DNA from: Sorangium cellulosum
GTDB taxonomy: Bacteria; Myxococcota_A; Polyangia; Polyangiales; Polyangiaceae
Assembly (NCBI RefSeq): GCF_002950945.1
Contig: NZ_CP012673.1
Span: 11,794,501-11,858,500 of the forward strand
Length of the DNA: 64,000 nucleotides
Reading direction: 5' to 3'
The notes beneath the pieces are model-generated. The model was not told where the DNA came from and made no database searches. It was given only the letters and a program-made list of their open reading frames with translations. Positions 38,046-47,001 of this stretch are shown piece after piece (the first letter of the stretch is position 1; every line of letters starts with the position of its first letter). A program made the translations under genes and the position numbers.

Positions 38046-39554
38046 TCACACGATCGACAGGCGCCCCTGCGCGCGCGGCTCCAGTGTGCGGGGCGGCGGG
38101 CGGCGCAGCAAGCGATCCGCCGAGTCCACCACGAGCTGCAGCAGCAGCTCTGCCTGGGGACTGACCGCGCTCTCCTCGCTGTCCCAGCGGAAGCGCAGCG
38201 TGACCGTCTCGCCGCCCAGCTCGATCGTGAACGCCGCGACCACCGCCTCGCGGAGCTGCTGCTGCGTCGCCGCGTCGTGCGTCCAGCTCCAGGATTTGAC
38301 GCGCGCGCTGCCGTTGGCGCCAGCCGAGCTCACCTCCATGGCCACGAGCTGCGCCTCCTTCGCGAAGCGATCGAGCACGGCCCGCAGCTTCTCCGGGCCG
38401 CTGGCGGTCTCGATCTCGAGCAGCGCTCGCGGCACGGCGCGCCGCAGCGCCTCCACCGTGACCTCGCGCAGGCGCCCTTCCTTGGGCGGCCGCGCGCCGA
38501 AGATCGCGAAGGAGCCGGCCGCCCGCACCACGATGAAGAGCACCGCGCTGCAGCCCGCGAGCGCGAAGCCGATCTCGTGCGAGCGGCCGACATAGGCCAC
38601 CAGCGCGACCACCGTGAAGAGGAGGCTCAGACCGTACAGGATCAACACCGCCCCGCGGTGCGAGTGGCCCTTGTCGAGCAGCTTGTGGTGGATGTGCGAG
38701 CGGTCCGCCGAGAAGATCGGCCGGCGGGCGACGAAGCGCCGCACCATCGCCGAGATCATGTCGAAGATCGGCAGGCCCAGCGCCAGCAGCGGCACCATGA
38801 TCGCGAGCGCGGTGCCGCCCTTGGCCGTGCCCACGCCGAAGAGCGGGATGGCGGCGAGCATGAACCCGAGGAACATGCTCCCGGTGTCGCCCATGAAGAT
38901 CGTCGCGGGGTGGAAGTTGTGGAACAGGAACCCCACGATCGCGCCGGCGAGCGTCGCCGCGAGCAGGCAGATCACCAGGTTGCCGGGGTAGCCGCCCAGG
39001 TACGCGGTGATGAAGTTGGCGACGCAGGCGAAGAAACCCACACCCGCCGCCAGCCCGTCGAGCCCGTCGATGAGGTTGACCGCGTTGATGATCGCGACGA
39101 ACCAGGGGATCGTCACCAGGAACGACAGCGGCCAGAAGGAGACATGCCCGAAGTAGGGCAGCGTCACGCACTCGAGGCGGAGCCCGAACGCCCACGCCAC
39201 CGATGCCACGAGGATCTGCGCCAGCAGCTTGTGCCGCGCCCGCATGCCCTTGATGTCGTCCCAGGCCCCCACCGCCGCGATCCCCAGCCCGCCGACCACG
39301 AGGCCTGCCACCAGCGAGGTCTGCGAGAACCACATGACCGCGATCTGCGTGCGCAGCGCTGCCAGCAGGAAGAGCGGCAGCATGAAGCCGGCCACGATCG
39401 CCAGCCCGCCCAGGCGCGGGATGCACCGCGTGTGCACGCGCCGCGCGGTCGGCTCATCCACCGCGCCCACGGTGAACGCCAAACGCCGCACCAGCGGCGT
39501 CGCCACCCAGGCAAGGATCAGCGCGAGGATGACCGCGGTGAGCGTACTTACCAT
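38046..39554 (-). CDS. Undecaprenyl-phosphate GlcNAc/hexose-1-P transferase (WecA/TagO family)
   Basis: Initiates lipid-linked glycan assembly by moving a sugar-1-phosphate onto undecaprenyl phosphate. 502 aa with about eleven membrane helices in the first 340 residues. Polytopic PNPT motifs are present: AWDDIKG, NLIDGLDGLA, FMGDTGS and HIHHKL. A C-terminal soluble extension of about 150 residues is unusual for WecA/TagO and has no recognised domain. It lies at the edge of the polysaccharide region; the exact sugar cannot be told from sequence. Confidence 0.92.
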   Translation of the reverse strand: MVSTLTAVILALILAWVATPLVRRLAFTVGAVDEPTARRVHTRCIPRLGGLAIVAGFMLPLFLLAALRTQIAVMWFSQTSLVAGLVVGGLGIAAVGAWDDIKGMRARHKLLAQILVASVAWAFGLRLECVTLPYFGHVSFWPLSFLVTIPWFVAIINAVNLIDGLDGLAAGVGFFACVANFITAYLGGYPGNLVICLLAATLAGAIVGFLFHNFHPATIFMGDTGSMFLGFMLAAIPLFGVGTAKGGTALAIMVPLLALGLPIFDMISAMVRRFVARRPIFSADRSHIHHKLLDKGHSHRGAVLILYGLSLLFTVVALVAYVGRSHEIGFALAGCSAVLFIVVRAAGSFAIFGARPPKEGRLREVTVEALRRAVPRALLEIETASGPEKLRAVLDRFAKEAQLVAMEVSSAGANGSARVKSWSWTHDAATQQQLREAVVAAFTIELGGETVTLRFRWDSEESAVSPQAELLLQLVVDSADRLLRRPPPRTLEPRAQGRLSIV

Positions 39555-40691
39555 CGCTCACCCGCCGTGCGGGAGCTCCGCGCGTCTCGAAAACGTCGCG
39601 GTGCGCGGAGTTCGTAGCTCGTACTCATAACAGACATCCTTCGTCGGTGCGCCCCTACTACACCAAGTCAGCGCGGGGAGCATGGGAAAAGTAAACGCGA
39701 GCAAAAAGTCAAGCCCTTCATTGTGGTTCGTGGAGTTTACAATGGTGCTGCACGGCTCACTTTCTCTACCTGATCCTGTGTGAAGCCGTTCCACGATGGC
39801 GTGACGTCGTGCCGACGTCTCGATGTCCTGAGCTCGGCGTCATGAGGTACCGATTCATGCCGTGGCGGCCTGTCGCCGAGGCGCGCAGCGGCCCGTCCGG
39901 TGCTTCCCCTGCGCTGAGGGACAGTGGAGCACCTGAAATCGGTCGATTTCTTGACACGAGCTGACGAAGCAATTGCCGCGTACGCCGGCGCCCTTCGGCG
40001 CCGCGGCGGTCACCTGGTGAAGTGTCCCAAGGACGGGGTCCACCCTCCTCGAAAGGAAGGCTGACGCGAAAGCTGCGAGCCGGAGCCTGGCCCAGGTGGA
40101 GCGCCTCGACGACGCATGGCCTGACGGCCGTGACCCCGGCGTGTGCGATGTAGCACGTGGCGACCGAGCACGGCACGAACGTTGACGAGCTGCCTCGACC
40201 GCAAGTCCTACCGGCGTCCACAAAGTGCTCGCTCCAGACGACGGATACGAGCTCTGCAATCGATGAGGCTACCGGAGCCCACATCCGAGCGCTGTCCGAC
40301 GAACCGAGGCGATCGCAGGGGTCGGGCATGGCGACTTTTCTGGTGCTCGCCATTCGCGTGGCATTCACCGGAACCACCGCCGAATCTGAATCGACCGAAT
40401 AGGGATCTTCCCTATCCAGCTCCGTGAAAGTCTGCCTGGGCGATGTGGTTAAGGAGCCTCCGAGCAGGCCCATCAGACGTCCATGGCGTAATTATTCGAG
40501 CTGACGGCAGAGGGCCCTGCGTTCGCGCGAGCCCGGCCGAAGTCCAGCCCGAACGCTCGGACGGCCGGTGCAGCCGGATGCTGGAAATGCCGGCGCTCTC
40601 GGCGGCAGGCCACGGTCACCCTTCCAGGGTGTCGCGTGATGCCCGATTCCAGGTCCTTCCGGAGCGCCGGGACCCTCCTCGTACAACCCGG

Positions 40692-40720
40692 TTGACAGTC
40701 TTGGCGCAGCGCTCTAAAAG
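40692..40720 (+). promoter_or_regulatory. Predicted sigma70 promoter of the isc operon
   Basis: Perfect TTGACA (40692-40697), 17-bp spacer, TAAAAG (40715-40720). Located 42 bp upstream of the MerR-family ATG. The best consensus promoter seen in the window. Confidence 0.7.
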
Positions 40721-40730
40721 GTCCCCCAAC

Positions 40731-40754
40731 CCTGACGCATACGTAAGGGTCAGG
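40731..40754. promoter_or_regulatory. 24-bp dyad, candidate operator of the isc operon
   Basis: CCTGAC (40731-40736) and GTCAGG (40749-40754) are inverted around a central TACGTA (40740-40745); all share one centre at 40742.5, with ten of twelve pairs matching. It starts 10 bp after the predicted -10 box, so bound protein would block initiation. The likely ligand is the MerR-family protein encoded just downstream. Confidence 0.55.
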
Positions 40755-40761
40755 CTTCACC

Positions 40762-41376
40762 ATGACGACCCGGCACCACCTCCCCGTCGCCCAGCAGCAG
40801 CACCTCGGAGGACCGCCTGCGTTCGGTTCGTCCGGGACGGACAATTCTGAGGGCGCCGAGGGCGCCGAGGAAGAGGAGCGCCTCCTCCAGGTGGGGGACA
40901 TCGCGAAGGCGACCGGGAAGACGGTGCGGGCCATCCACCATTACGAGGAGGTCGGGCTGCTCAGGCCGCACGCCCGATCCAAGGGGCGCTACCGGCTCTA
41001 CGACCACGCGGCCCTCACCCGGGTCCGGTGGATCGGCAAGCTCCACGACCTCGGCCTGTCGCTGAGCCAGATCCAGCAGATCGTCTCGACCTGGGAGTCG
41101 TCCTCGTCGGCCCCCGGCGCGATGTCGCGCATCCGTGACGTCTACCAGCAGAAACTCGAAGAGGTGCGGGGGCAGATCGCGCACCTCGCGGCACTCGAGC
41201 ACGAGCTCGTGGCGAGCCTCGCCTACCTCGATACCTGCGAGACGTGCGACCCGGCCGAGCTCGTCGCCGCCTGCACGCACTGTAACCTCCACGACAAGAA
41301 CCAGGCTGAGCCTGAGCTCGTCGCCGGGATCCGCGGCGGCAATGGGCATTGCCGCCAGGGCTCGAATCACCGCTGA
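40762..41376 (+). CDS. MerR-family regulator with Cys cluster heading the isc operon
   Basis: 204 aa. A 40-residue polar N-terminal extension is followed by a MerR winged helix (LLQVGDIAKATGKTVRAIHHYEEVGLL, about 41-67 in pieces), helices to about 110, a dimerisation coiled coil (about 122-157) and a C-terminal cluster C159-x2-C162-x8-C171-x2-C174, plus C197. The spacing differs from SoxR (CxxCxCx5C) but could hold Zn or an Fe-S cluster. Its stop is 11 bp before iscS. Inference: a Fe-S or metal-sensing regulator in place of the Rrf2-type IscR. No TTG/GTG gives a clearly better start. Confidence 0.82.
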   Translation: MTTRHHLPVAQQQHLGGPPAFGSSGTDNSEGAEGAEEEERLLQVGDIAKATGKTVRAIHHYEEVGLLRPHARSKGRYRLYDHAALTRVRWIGKLHDLGLSLSQIQQIVSTWESSSSAPGAMSRIRDVYQQKLEEVRGQIAHLAALEHELVASLAYLDTCETCDPAELVAACTHCNLHDKNQAEPELVAGIRGGNGHCRQGSNHR

Positions 41377-41387
41377 GCGAGAACACC

Positions 41388-42611
41388 ATGGGCATCCAAC
41401 TTCCGATTTACATGGATTATCACGCGACGACGCCGGTCGATCCGCGTGTCCTCGACGCCATGCTGCCGTACTTCAACAGCAAGTTCGGCAACGCCGCGAG
41501 CCGCAGCCACGTGTTCGGCTGGACGGCCGAGGAGGCCGTGAGCCACGCCCGCGAGACGCTCGCCAAGCTCATCGGCGCGTCGAACCCGAAGGAGATCGTG
41601 TTCACCTCCGGCGCCACCGAGAGCGACAACATCGCCATCAAGGGGGTCGCCGAGTTCTACAAGGACAAGGGGAACCACATCATCACGAGCGTCATCGAGC
41701 ACAAGGCGGTGCTCGACACCTGCAAGCGGCTCGAGAAGCAGGGCTACGAGGTGACCTACCTCAAGGTCGACAAGTACGGGATGGTCGACCCGGACGACGT
41801 CGCCAAGGCGATCACCGACAAGACGATCCTCGTCTCGATCATGCTCGCCAACAACGAGGTCGGCACGATCCAGCCCATCGCCGAGATCGGCAAGATCACG
41901 AAGTCGAAGGGCATCCTCTTCCACACCGACGCGGTGCAGGGGGTCGGCAAGATCCCCTTCAATGTCGAGGAGATGGGGGTCGACCTCGCGTCGGTGACGG
42001 CGCACAAGATCTATGGCCCGAAGGGCATCGGCTGCCTGTACGTGCGCAGGTCGAAGCCGCGCGTCCGCATCACCGCGCAGATGGACGGCGGAGGCCACGA
42101 GTTCGGCATGCGGTCCGGCACGCTCAACGTGCCCGGCATCGTCGGGTTCGCCAAGGCGGCGGAGATCCTGATCGAGGAGGGCGCGGCGGAGTCGGCGCGC
42201 ATCCTCTCGCTGCGCGAGCGGCTGCGGGCGCGGCTCTGGAAGGAGCTCGACGCCATCCAGCTGAACGGCTCGGCCGACCGGCGGCTGCCGGGCAACCTCA
42301 ACGTCTCGTTCAGCTTCGTCGAGGGCGAGGCCATGATGATGGCGATCAAGGACGTGGCGGTCTCCAGCGGCTCGGCGTGCACGAGCGCCAGCCTGGAGCC
42401 CTCGTACGTCCTCCACGCGATGGGCATCGGCGACGACCTCGCCCACTCGTCCATCCGGTTCGGGCTCGGGCGCTTCACGACCGAGGAAGAGGTCGACTAC
42501 GTGGCCGATCTCGTCATCCGGAAGGTCAACAAGCTGCGCGACATGTCGCCGCTCTACGAGATGCACAAAGAGGGGATCGACCTCAACAGCGTGCAATGGG
42601 CGGCCCATTGA
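41388..42611 (+). CDS. iscS: Cysteine desulfurase IscS
   Basis: PLP enzyme that converts cysteine to alanine and a protein persulfide, feeding Fe-S assembly and thiolation of tRNA. 407 aa. PLP lysine K207 in TAHKIYGPKG, H105 in IEHKAVL, and mobile-loop cysteine C331 in SSGSACTSASLEPS, the class I (IscS/NifS) form. The second ATG (41388) was chosen over 41349 for the family N-terminus (LPIYMDYHATTPVD). First assembly gene of the operon. Confidence 0.97.
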   Translation: MGIQLPIYMDYHATTPVDPRVLDAMLPYFNSKFGNAASRSHVFGWTAEEAVSHARETLAKLIGASNPKEIVFTSGATESDNIAIKGVAEFYKDKGNHIITSVIEHKAVLDTCKRLEKQGYEVTYLKVDKYGMVDPDDVAKAITDKTILVSIMLANNEVGTIQPIAEIGKITKSKGILFHTDAVQGVGKIPFNVEEMGVDLASVTAHKIYGPKGIGCLYVRRSKPRVRITAQMDGGGHEFGMRSGTLNVPGIVGFAKAAEILIEEGAAESARILSLRERLRARLWKELDAIQLNGSADRRLPGNLNVSFSFVEGEAMMMAIKDVAVSSGSACTSASLEPSYVLHAMGIGDDLAHSSIRFGLGRFTTEEEVDYVADLVIRKVNKLRDMSPLYEMHKEGIDLNSVQWAAH

Positions 42612-42616
42612 GGAGC

Positions 42617-42631
42617 GGCGCGGACCGCGCC
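42617..42631 (+). promoter_or_regulatory. Small hairpin between iscS and iscU
   Basis: GGCGCG-GAC-CGCGCC stem-loop in the 75-nt gap, six nt after the iscS stop. Followed by TTCGATTTCGATTCGG and an AGGAG ribosome site. May tune read-through or mRNA stability. Confidence 0.35.
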
Positions 42632-42686
42632 GGTCCATTCGAAGATTTCGATTTCGATTCGGAAGGAAACGGTCGAGGAGAGAGCC

Positions 42687-43136
42687 ATGGCATACAGCAA
42701 TAAGGTCATCGAGCACTACGAGAACCCCCGGAACGTCGGGACGCTCGACAAGGACGACGCGCACGTCGGCACCGGGCTCGTCGGCGCTCCGGCCTGCGGC
42801 GACGTCATGCGCTTGCAGATCAAGGTCGGAGAGGGCGGCGTCATCGAGGACGCCAAGTTCAAGACGTTCGGCTGCGGGTCGGCCATCGCGTCGTCGTCGC
42901 TCGCCACCGAGTGGCTGAAGGGCAAGACGATCGACGAGGCGGAGACGATCAAGAACAGCATGATCGCCGAGGAGCTCCACCTGCCGCCGGTGAAGATCCA
43001 CTGCTCGGTCCTCGCCGAGGACGCCATCAAGAGCGCGATCGCCGACTTCCGGGCCAAGCAGGAGGCGAAGCGGTCGCTCGCCGCGCAGCCCTCGGGCTCC
43101 GCCGAGGGCGCCGCGTCGGTGGGCGCGGCGGAGTAA
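42687..43136 (+). CDS. iscU: Fe-S cluster scaffold IscU
   Basis: Scaffold on which IscS sulfur and iron are assembled into a [2Fe-2S] cluster. 149 aa. Cluster ligands C37, C63 and C106 with D39, and the HscA recognition motif LPPVK at 99-103. A 20-residue Ala/Ser/Gly tail extends the usual 128-aa length. RBS GAGGAG upstream. Confidence 0.97.
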   Translation: MAYSNKVIEHYENPRNVGTLDKDDAHVGTGLVGAPACGDVMRLQIKVGEGGVIEDAKFKTFGCGSAIASSSLATEWLKGKTIDEAETIKNSMIAEELHLPPVKIHCSVLAEDAIKSAIADFRAKQEAKRSLAAQPSGSAEGAASVGAAE

Positions 43137-43189
43137 CAGCACCGGGCAGCGGGCGGAGGCGGCCCAGCGCGCCGGAGAGGAGCAACGCC

Positions 43190-43669
43190 ATGCAGAGCAG
43201 TGAGGAGACGATCACGACCAAGGCGGCGGACGCCGACGCCCACCACGCCGCGGCGGGCGCCGCGCCCGCCCACGACGGCGGCGAAGGCGGGGCGGCCGCC
43301 GAGGCGCCGGCCAAGTCGAAGCGCACGCTCGCGGTGAGCGACGCCGCGGTCCAGGCGATCCGGGCCCAGCTCGCCAAGCGCGGCACGCCCGAGGGCGCCA
43401 TCCGGGTCGGGATCCGCGGCGGCGGCTGCTCCGGGTTCTCCTACGTCATCGAGTTCGACGACAAGCCGCCGCGGTCCGGCGATCTCGTCATGGAGTTCGC
43501 GGAGCAGGACAAGCCCACGGTGCGCGTCTTCTGCGACAAGAAGAGCATCATCTACCTGGGGGGCTCGGTGCTCGACTGGGAGAAGACGCTCATGTACCAG
43601 GGCTTCAAGTTCAAGAACCCGCACGAGGCGACGCGCTGCGGCTGCGGGCACTCGTTCACGGTGGGCTGA
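43190..43669 (+). CDS. iscA: A-type Fe-S carrier IscA
   Basis: 159 aa. The A-type domain starts near residue 45, with the three conserved cysteines C80 (GGGCSGFSY), C150 and C152 (RCGCGHSF). Receives or transfers clusters to apo-proteins. The N-terminal 45 residues are an Ala/Glu/His-rich extension not present in E. coli IscA. Starts 54 bp after iscU with an AGGAG site. Confidence 0.94.
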   Translation: MQSSEETITTKAADADAHHAAAGAAPAHDGGEGGAAAEAPAKSKRTLAVSDAAVQAIRAQLAKRGTPEGAIRVGIRGGGCSGFSYVIEFDDKPPRSGDLVMEFAEQDKPTVRVFCDKKSIIYLGGSVLDWEKTLMYQGFKFKNPHEATRCGCGHSFTVG

Positions 43670-43729
43670 GCCGCCGCCCGCGCCCGCCCCCAGCGCAGGC
43701 GCCTGCTTCCGAGCATTCCCGGACACGCC

Positions 43730-44266
43730 ATGACCGATCCCTTCGATACCCTGGGCGTCGAGCCTCGGTTCGACCTCGACCTGCGCGCGCTGGAGCAGCG
43801 CCACCGCGATCTCTCGCGCGCGCTCCACCCCGATCGCTACGCGGGCGCGCCCGCGGCCGAGCGCCGGCTCGCGCTCGGCCGCGCGATCGAGACCAACGAC
43901 GCCCTGCGCGTCCTCAGGGACCCGATCCGCCGCGCCGAGGCGCTGCTCCAGCGCGCCGGGCTCGCGCGGGGCGAGGAGACCCAGCAGAAGGCGTCCCCCG
44001 CCCTGCTCATGGAGATGATGGAGTCGCGCGAGGAGCTCTCCGAGGCGGCGCGCAAGCGCGATCGCGCGCGGGTGGCCCGCCTCGGCGACGCGATGCGGGC
44101 GCGCGAGCAGGCGACCCTCGCGACGATCGGGCGCGCCTTCGCGGCCGCAGGGGGCGAGGCGGCACAGCTGAAGGGCGTGCTGGCCATGCTCAGCGAGCTC
44201 CGCTACATCCGGCGCTTCCTCGACGAAGTGAGCGCGATCGAAGAAGAACTCACGGATCCGATATGA
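43730..44266 (+). CDS. hscB: Co-chaperone HscB (J-domain)
   Basis: 178 aa. N-terminal J-domain with HPD at 33-35, then a C-terminal three-helix bundle with the IscU-binding face. Delivers IscU to HscA and stimulates its ATPase. The stop overlaps hscA in an ATGA, so translation is coupled. Confidence 0.93.
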   Translation: MTDPFDTLGVEPRFDLDLRALEQRHRDLSRALHPDRYAGAPAAERRLALGRAIETNDALRVLRDPIRRAEALLQRAGLARGEETQQKASPALLMEMMESREELSEAARKRDRARVARLGDAMRAREQATLATIGRAFAAAGGEAAQLKGVLAMLSELRYIRRFLDEVSAIEEELTDPI

Positions 44267-46320
44267 CCCTCCTCGAGATTTTCGACCCCAAGGCCAGGCC
44301 CAGCCCGATCGGCATCGATCTCGGGACGACGAACTCGCTCGTCGCCCGCGTGCGCGACGGCCGCCCCGTGGTCATCGACGACTGCAACGGCGAGCGCCTC
44401 GTGCCCTCGGTGGTGCACTACGACGAGCGCGGCAACGCCGTCGTGGGCCAGAGCGCGGCGCGGCTCGCGCAGAGCCACCCCCGCGAGACGATCGTGAGCG
44501 TGAAGCGGTTCATGGGCCGCGGCGCGGACGACCCGGAGACGCGGCGGCTCGGGCCGTACGCGTTCGCGGCACCGAAGGGGCCCGAGGACGCGAAGAGCGT
44601 CCGCTTCAAGGTGCGGGACCGGGTCGTGACGCCGGTCGAGGTGTCGGCGGAGATCCTGAGGGAGCTGCGCACCTCGGCCGAGCGCGAGCTCCGGTCGGTG
44701 GGCGGCGTGGTGATCACGGTGCCGGCCTACTTCGACGACGCCCAGCGGCAGGCGACGAAGGACGCCGGCCGGCTGGCCGGGCTGGAGGTGCTGCGCCTGC
44801 TCAACGAGCCGACGGCCGCGGCGCTCGCCTACGGGCTGGACAAGCAGCAGAACGGCCTGTTCGCCGTCTACGACCTCGGCGGCGGGACGTTCGACATCAC
44901 CGTGCTCCTCCTCGACAACGGCGTCTTCCAGGTGAAGTCGACCGGCGGCGACAGCGCGCTCGGCGGCGACGACATGGACAGGGCGCTCGCGGAGCGGCTG
45001 CTCGCGGAGATGGGCGCGACCCGGCGCACGCCCGAGGTGGTGCGGCTCGCGCTCGACACCGCCCGGAGCATCAAGCACGCGCTGACCGACGTGGAGCGGG
45101 TGGAGATCGAGCTGCCGGTGCAATCGGGCGAGGCGAGCGACGCGACCGAGGCGGCGCGGGCGTCGGCCCGGACGGACGATCGCCCGGCGTCGAGGCTGGT
45201 CACCGTCACGCGCGACGAGCTCAACGCGCTCATCGCGCCGCTCCTGGAGCGCACGGGCGCCGCCTGCCGCCGCACGCTCCGCGACGCGGGCGTCCAGGCC
45301 GCGGATCTCGACGGCGTGATCCTCGTCGGCGGGGCGACGCGGGTGCCCTACGTGCGCGAGTACGTGGCGAAGCTCTTCGGCAAGGAGCCGCTCAAGGACA
45401 TCGATCCGGAGGAGGTCGTCGCGCTGGGCGCGGCGATCCAGGCCGACATCCTGGCCGGCTCGGCGGAGCGCGCGGACGAGGTGCTCCTGCTCGACGTGCT
45501 GCCGCTGTCGCTCGGCATCGAGACGATGGGCGGCGTCGCCGAGAAGATCCTGCCGCGGAACACGACGATCCCGGCGGGCGCGCGGCAGGTGTTCACGACC
45601 TACGCGGACAACCAGACCGGGTTCGATCTGCACATCGTGCAGGGCGAGCGGGAGCTCGCGGCCGACTGCAGGTCGCTCGCGCGCTTCGTGCTGAAGGGGA
45701 TCCCGCCGATGCCCGCGGGCATGGCGCGGCTCGAGGTGACGTTCCGCGTCGACGCGGACGGCCTGCTCGGCGTGACCGCGCGCGAGCTGACGACCGGCGT
45801 CGAGCAGAAGGTCGAGGTCAAGCCGAGCTACGGGCTGACCGACGAGGAGGTGGAGAACATGCTCCTCGCGGCGCTGGACCACGGCGAGGACGACCTGCTC
45901 AAGCGACGGCTGGTCGAGGCGCGGGTCGAGGCGGAGCGCGTGGCGATGGCGACGCGCAAGGCGCTCGCCGCGGACGCCGACCTGCTCGGGCCGGGCGAGC
46001 GCGAGGCGATCGAGGGCGCGCTCGTCGCCCTGGACGCGGCGATCCGCGGCGACAAGCCGGGGCTGATCCAGGCGCGCACGGAGGCGCTCGACGAGGCGAC
46101 GCGCGGGTGGGCGGGGCGGCGGATGGATCGCGCGGTGGCGAAGGCGATCGGGGGCAAGCAGGTCGGGGACGTCGAGGCGACGGTCGCCGCGGCGAGGGGC
46201 GTGGACGCGCACCTGGCCGAGCACGCGGGGAACGACGCGGGCCGCGCGCCGGCCGACGTCGAGGCGAGCGGCGCACGGCCGGCGCAGACCGGCGCCGGCG
46301 CCGAGTCGAGGAGGAGCTGA
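44263..46320 (+). CDS. hscA: Fe-S assembly Hsp70 chaperone HscA
   Basis: DnaK-family ATPase that releases clusters from IscU. 685 aa, about 70 longer than E. coli HscA. Nucleotide-binding motifs GIDLGTTNS (17-25), DLGGGTFDIT and LVGGATRVPYVR; the substrate-binding domain follows at about 400. The extra length is an Ala/Arg/Gly-rich C-terminal tail (about 620-685). Coupled to hscB (ATGA) and to fdx (one-base TGATG overlap). Confidence 0.95.
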   Translation: MTLLEIFDPKARPSPIGIDLGTTNSLVARVRDGRPVVIDDCNGERLVPSVVHYDERGNAVVGQSAARLAQSHPRETIVSVKRFMGRGADDPETRRLGPYAFAAPKGPEDAKSVRFKVRDRVVTPVEVSAEILRELRTSAERELRSVGGVVITVPAYFDDAQRQATKDAGRLAGLEVLRLLNEPTAAALAYGLDKQQNGLFAVYDLGGGTFDITVLLLDNGVFQVKSTGGDSALGGDDMDRALAERLLAEMGATRRTPEVVRLALDTARSIKHALTDVERVEIELPVQSGEASDATEAARASARTDDRPASRLVTVTRDELNALIAPLLERTGAACRRTLRDAGVQAADLDGVILVGGATRVPYVREYVAKLFGKEPLKDIDPEEVVALGAAIQADILAGSAERADEVLLLDVLPLSLGIETMGGVAEKILPRNTTIPAGARQVFTTYADNQTGFDLHIVQGERELAADCRSLARFVLKGIPPMPAGMARLEVTFRVDADGLLGVTARELTTGVEQKVEVKPSYGLTDEEVENMLLAALDHGEDDLLKRRLVEARVEAERVAMATRKALAADADLLGPGEREAIEGALVALDAAIRGDKPGLIQARTEALDEATRGWAGRRMDRAVAKAIGGKQVGDVEATVAAARGVDAHLAEHAGNDAGRAPADVEASGARPAQTGAGAESRRS

Positions 46321-46676
46321 TGGCCAAGGTCCGCTTTCTGGCGCACGGGCGCACGTGGGAGGTCGAGGTCCCGGTGGGGTCGACGATCCTCAAGGCCTCG
46401 AAGACCGTCGGCGCCCCCGAGGGGGACGCATGCGGCGGCGTGTGCGCGTGCTCCACCTGCCACGTCTACGTCACGAAGGGGCGCGAGCTCCTCAGCGAGG
46501 CCGAAGAGGACGAGGAGGACATCCTCGACAAGGCCTTCGACGTGCGCTCGGTCAGCCGCCTCGGCTGTCAGGCGACGATCCAGAAAGAGGGCGAGATCGA
46601 GGCGGAGATCTCCCGTGAGAGCCTCGACGCCTTCTACAACGAGCACCCGAACGTGAAGGATCCCCGCAAGGGCTGA
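46320..46676 (+). CDS. fdx: [2Fe-2S] ferredoxin of the isc operon (Fdx)
   Basis: 118 aa. Cluster ligands C38-x5-C44-x2-C47 and C83, with an additional C42 as in other Isc ferredoxins. Acidic patch EAEEDEED near 60-67 for partner docking. Supplies electrons for cluster assembly on IscU. Start overlaps the hscA stop by one base. Last gene of the operon. Confidence 0.95.
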   Translation: MAKVRFLAHGRTWEVEVPVGSTILKASKTVGAPEGDACGGVCACSTCHVYVTKGRELLSEAEEDEEDILDKAFDVRSVSRLGCQATIQKEGEIEAEISRESLDAFYNEHPNVKDPRKG

Positions 46677-46713
46677 GCCTGCGGCGCGCGCCGCGCCAGG
46701 CCGGGGCGGCGCG

Positions 46714-47001
46714 TCACGACGGCGGCTTCCCCTTCGCCGTCGCGGGCTTCGGCTCGCGCGGCGGCGGGGGCGGCGGGGACGGCGGCTTGTTGAGCTTCTC
46801 CAGCTCGGTGCGGGCCTCGCTGGTGATGCGGCGAGCGATGTGGGCGAAGGCCGAGGCGGCCTCCTGCGCGGGCGGCGTCGAGAAGATCGCGACGAGGTGC
46901 TGCGCGGCGGTCTTCCTGCCGATGGGGACGAGGAAGAAGGTCAGGGCGGCGAGGAGGAACACGACGCCGTTGACGAGGCGTTTGAAGAAGTCGCCGACCA
47001 C
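46714..47001 (-). CDS. Small membrane protein
   Basis: 95 aa. One membrane helix near residues 11-27, a helical cytosolic part, and a tail of Pro/Lys repeats. No family recognised. Convergent with fdx across 37 bp of palindromic GC (GCGGCGCGCGCCGC at 46681-46694), which may serve as a shared terminator. Confidence 0.6.
   Translation of the reverse strand: MVGDFFKRLVNGVVFLLAALTFFLVPIGRKTAAQHLVAIFSTPPAQEAASAFAHIARRITSEARTELEKLNKPPSPPPPPPREPKPATAKGKPPS

Larger units (their letters stand above)
39555..40761. other. About 1.2 kb without a convincing gene, lower GC
   Basis: Base composition drops compared with the neighbours and codon-position bias is lost. Open frames on both strands (for example 39766-40473 minus, 40157-40402 plus) have ordinary-looking amino-acid content but no recognisable family and poor third-position GC. 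Perfect dyads occur at 39935-39950 (GAAATCG-GT-CGATTTC) and 40399-40415 (ATAGGGA-TCT-TCCCTAT). The left end should contain the wecA-like promoter and the right end the isc promoter. It may be a decayed gene or a foreign remnant. Confidence 0.5.

Noticed and set aside
39766..40473. 235-codon minus-strand ORF in the gene desert
   Set aside because: No family, weak codon bias, and low-complexity stretches; kept only as part of the desert.
40473..40934. 153-codon minus-strand ORF across the isc promoter
   Set aside because: Runs antisense through the promoter, dyad and MerR start, with no domain.
44203..46224. 673-codon minus-strand frame opposite hscA
   Set aside because: Shadow of the chaperone gene, which has all Hsp70 motifs on the plus strand.
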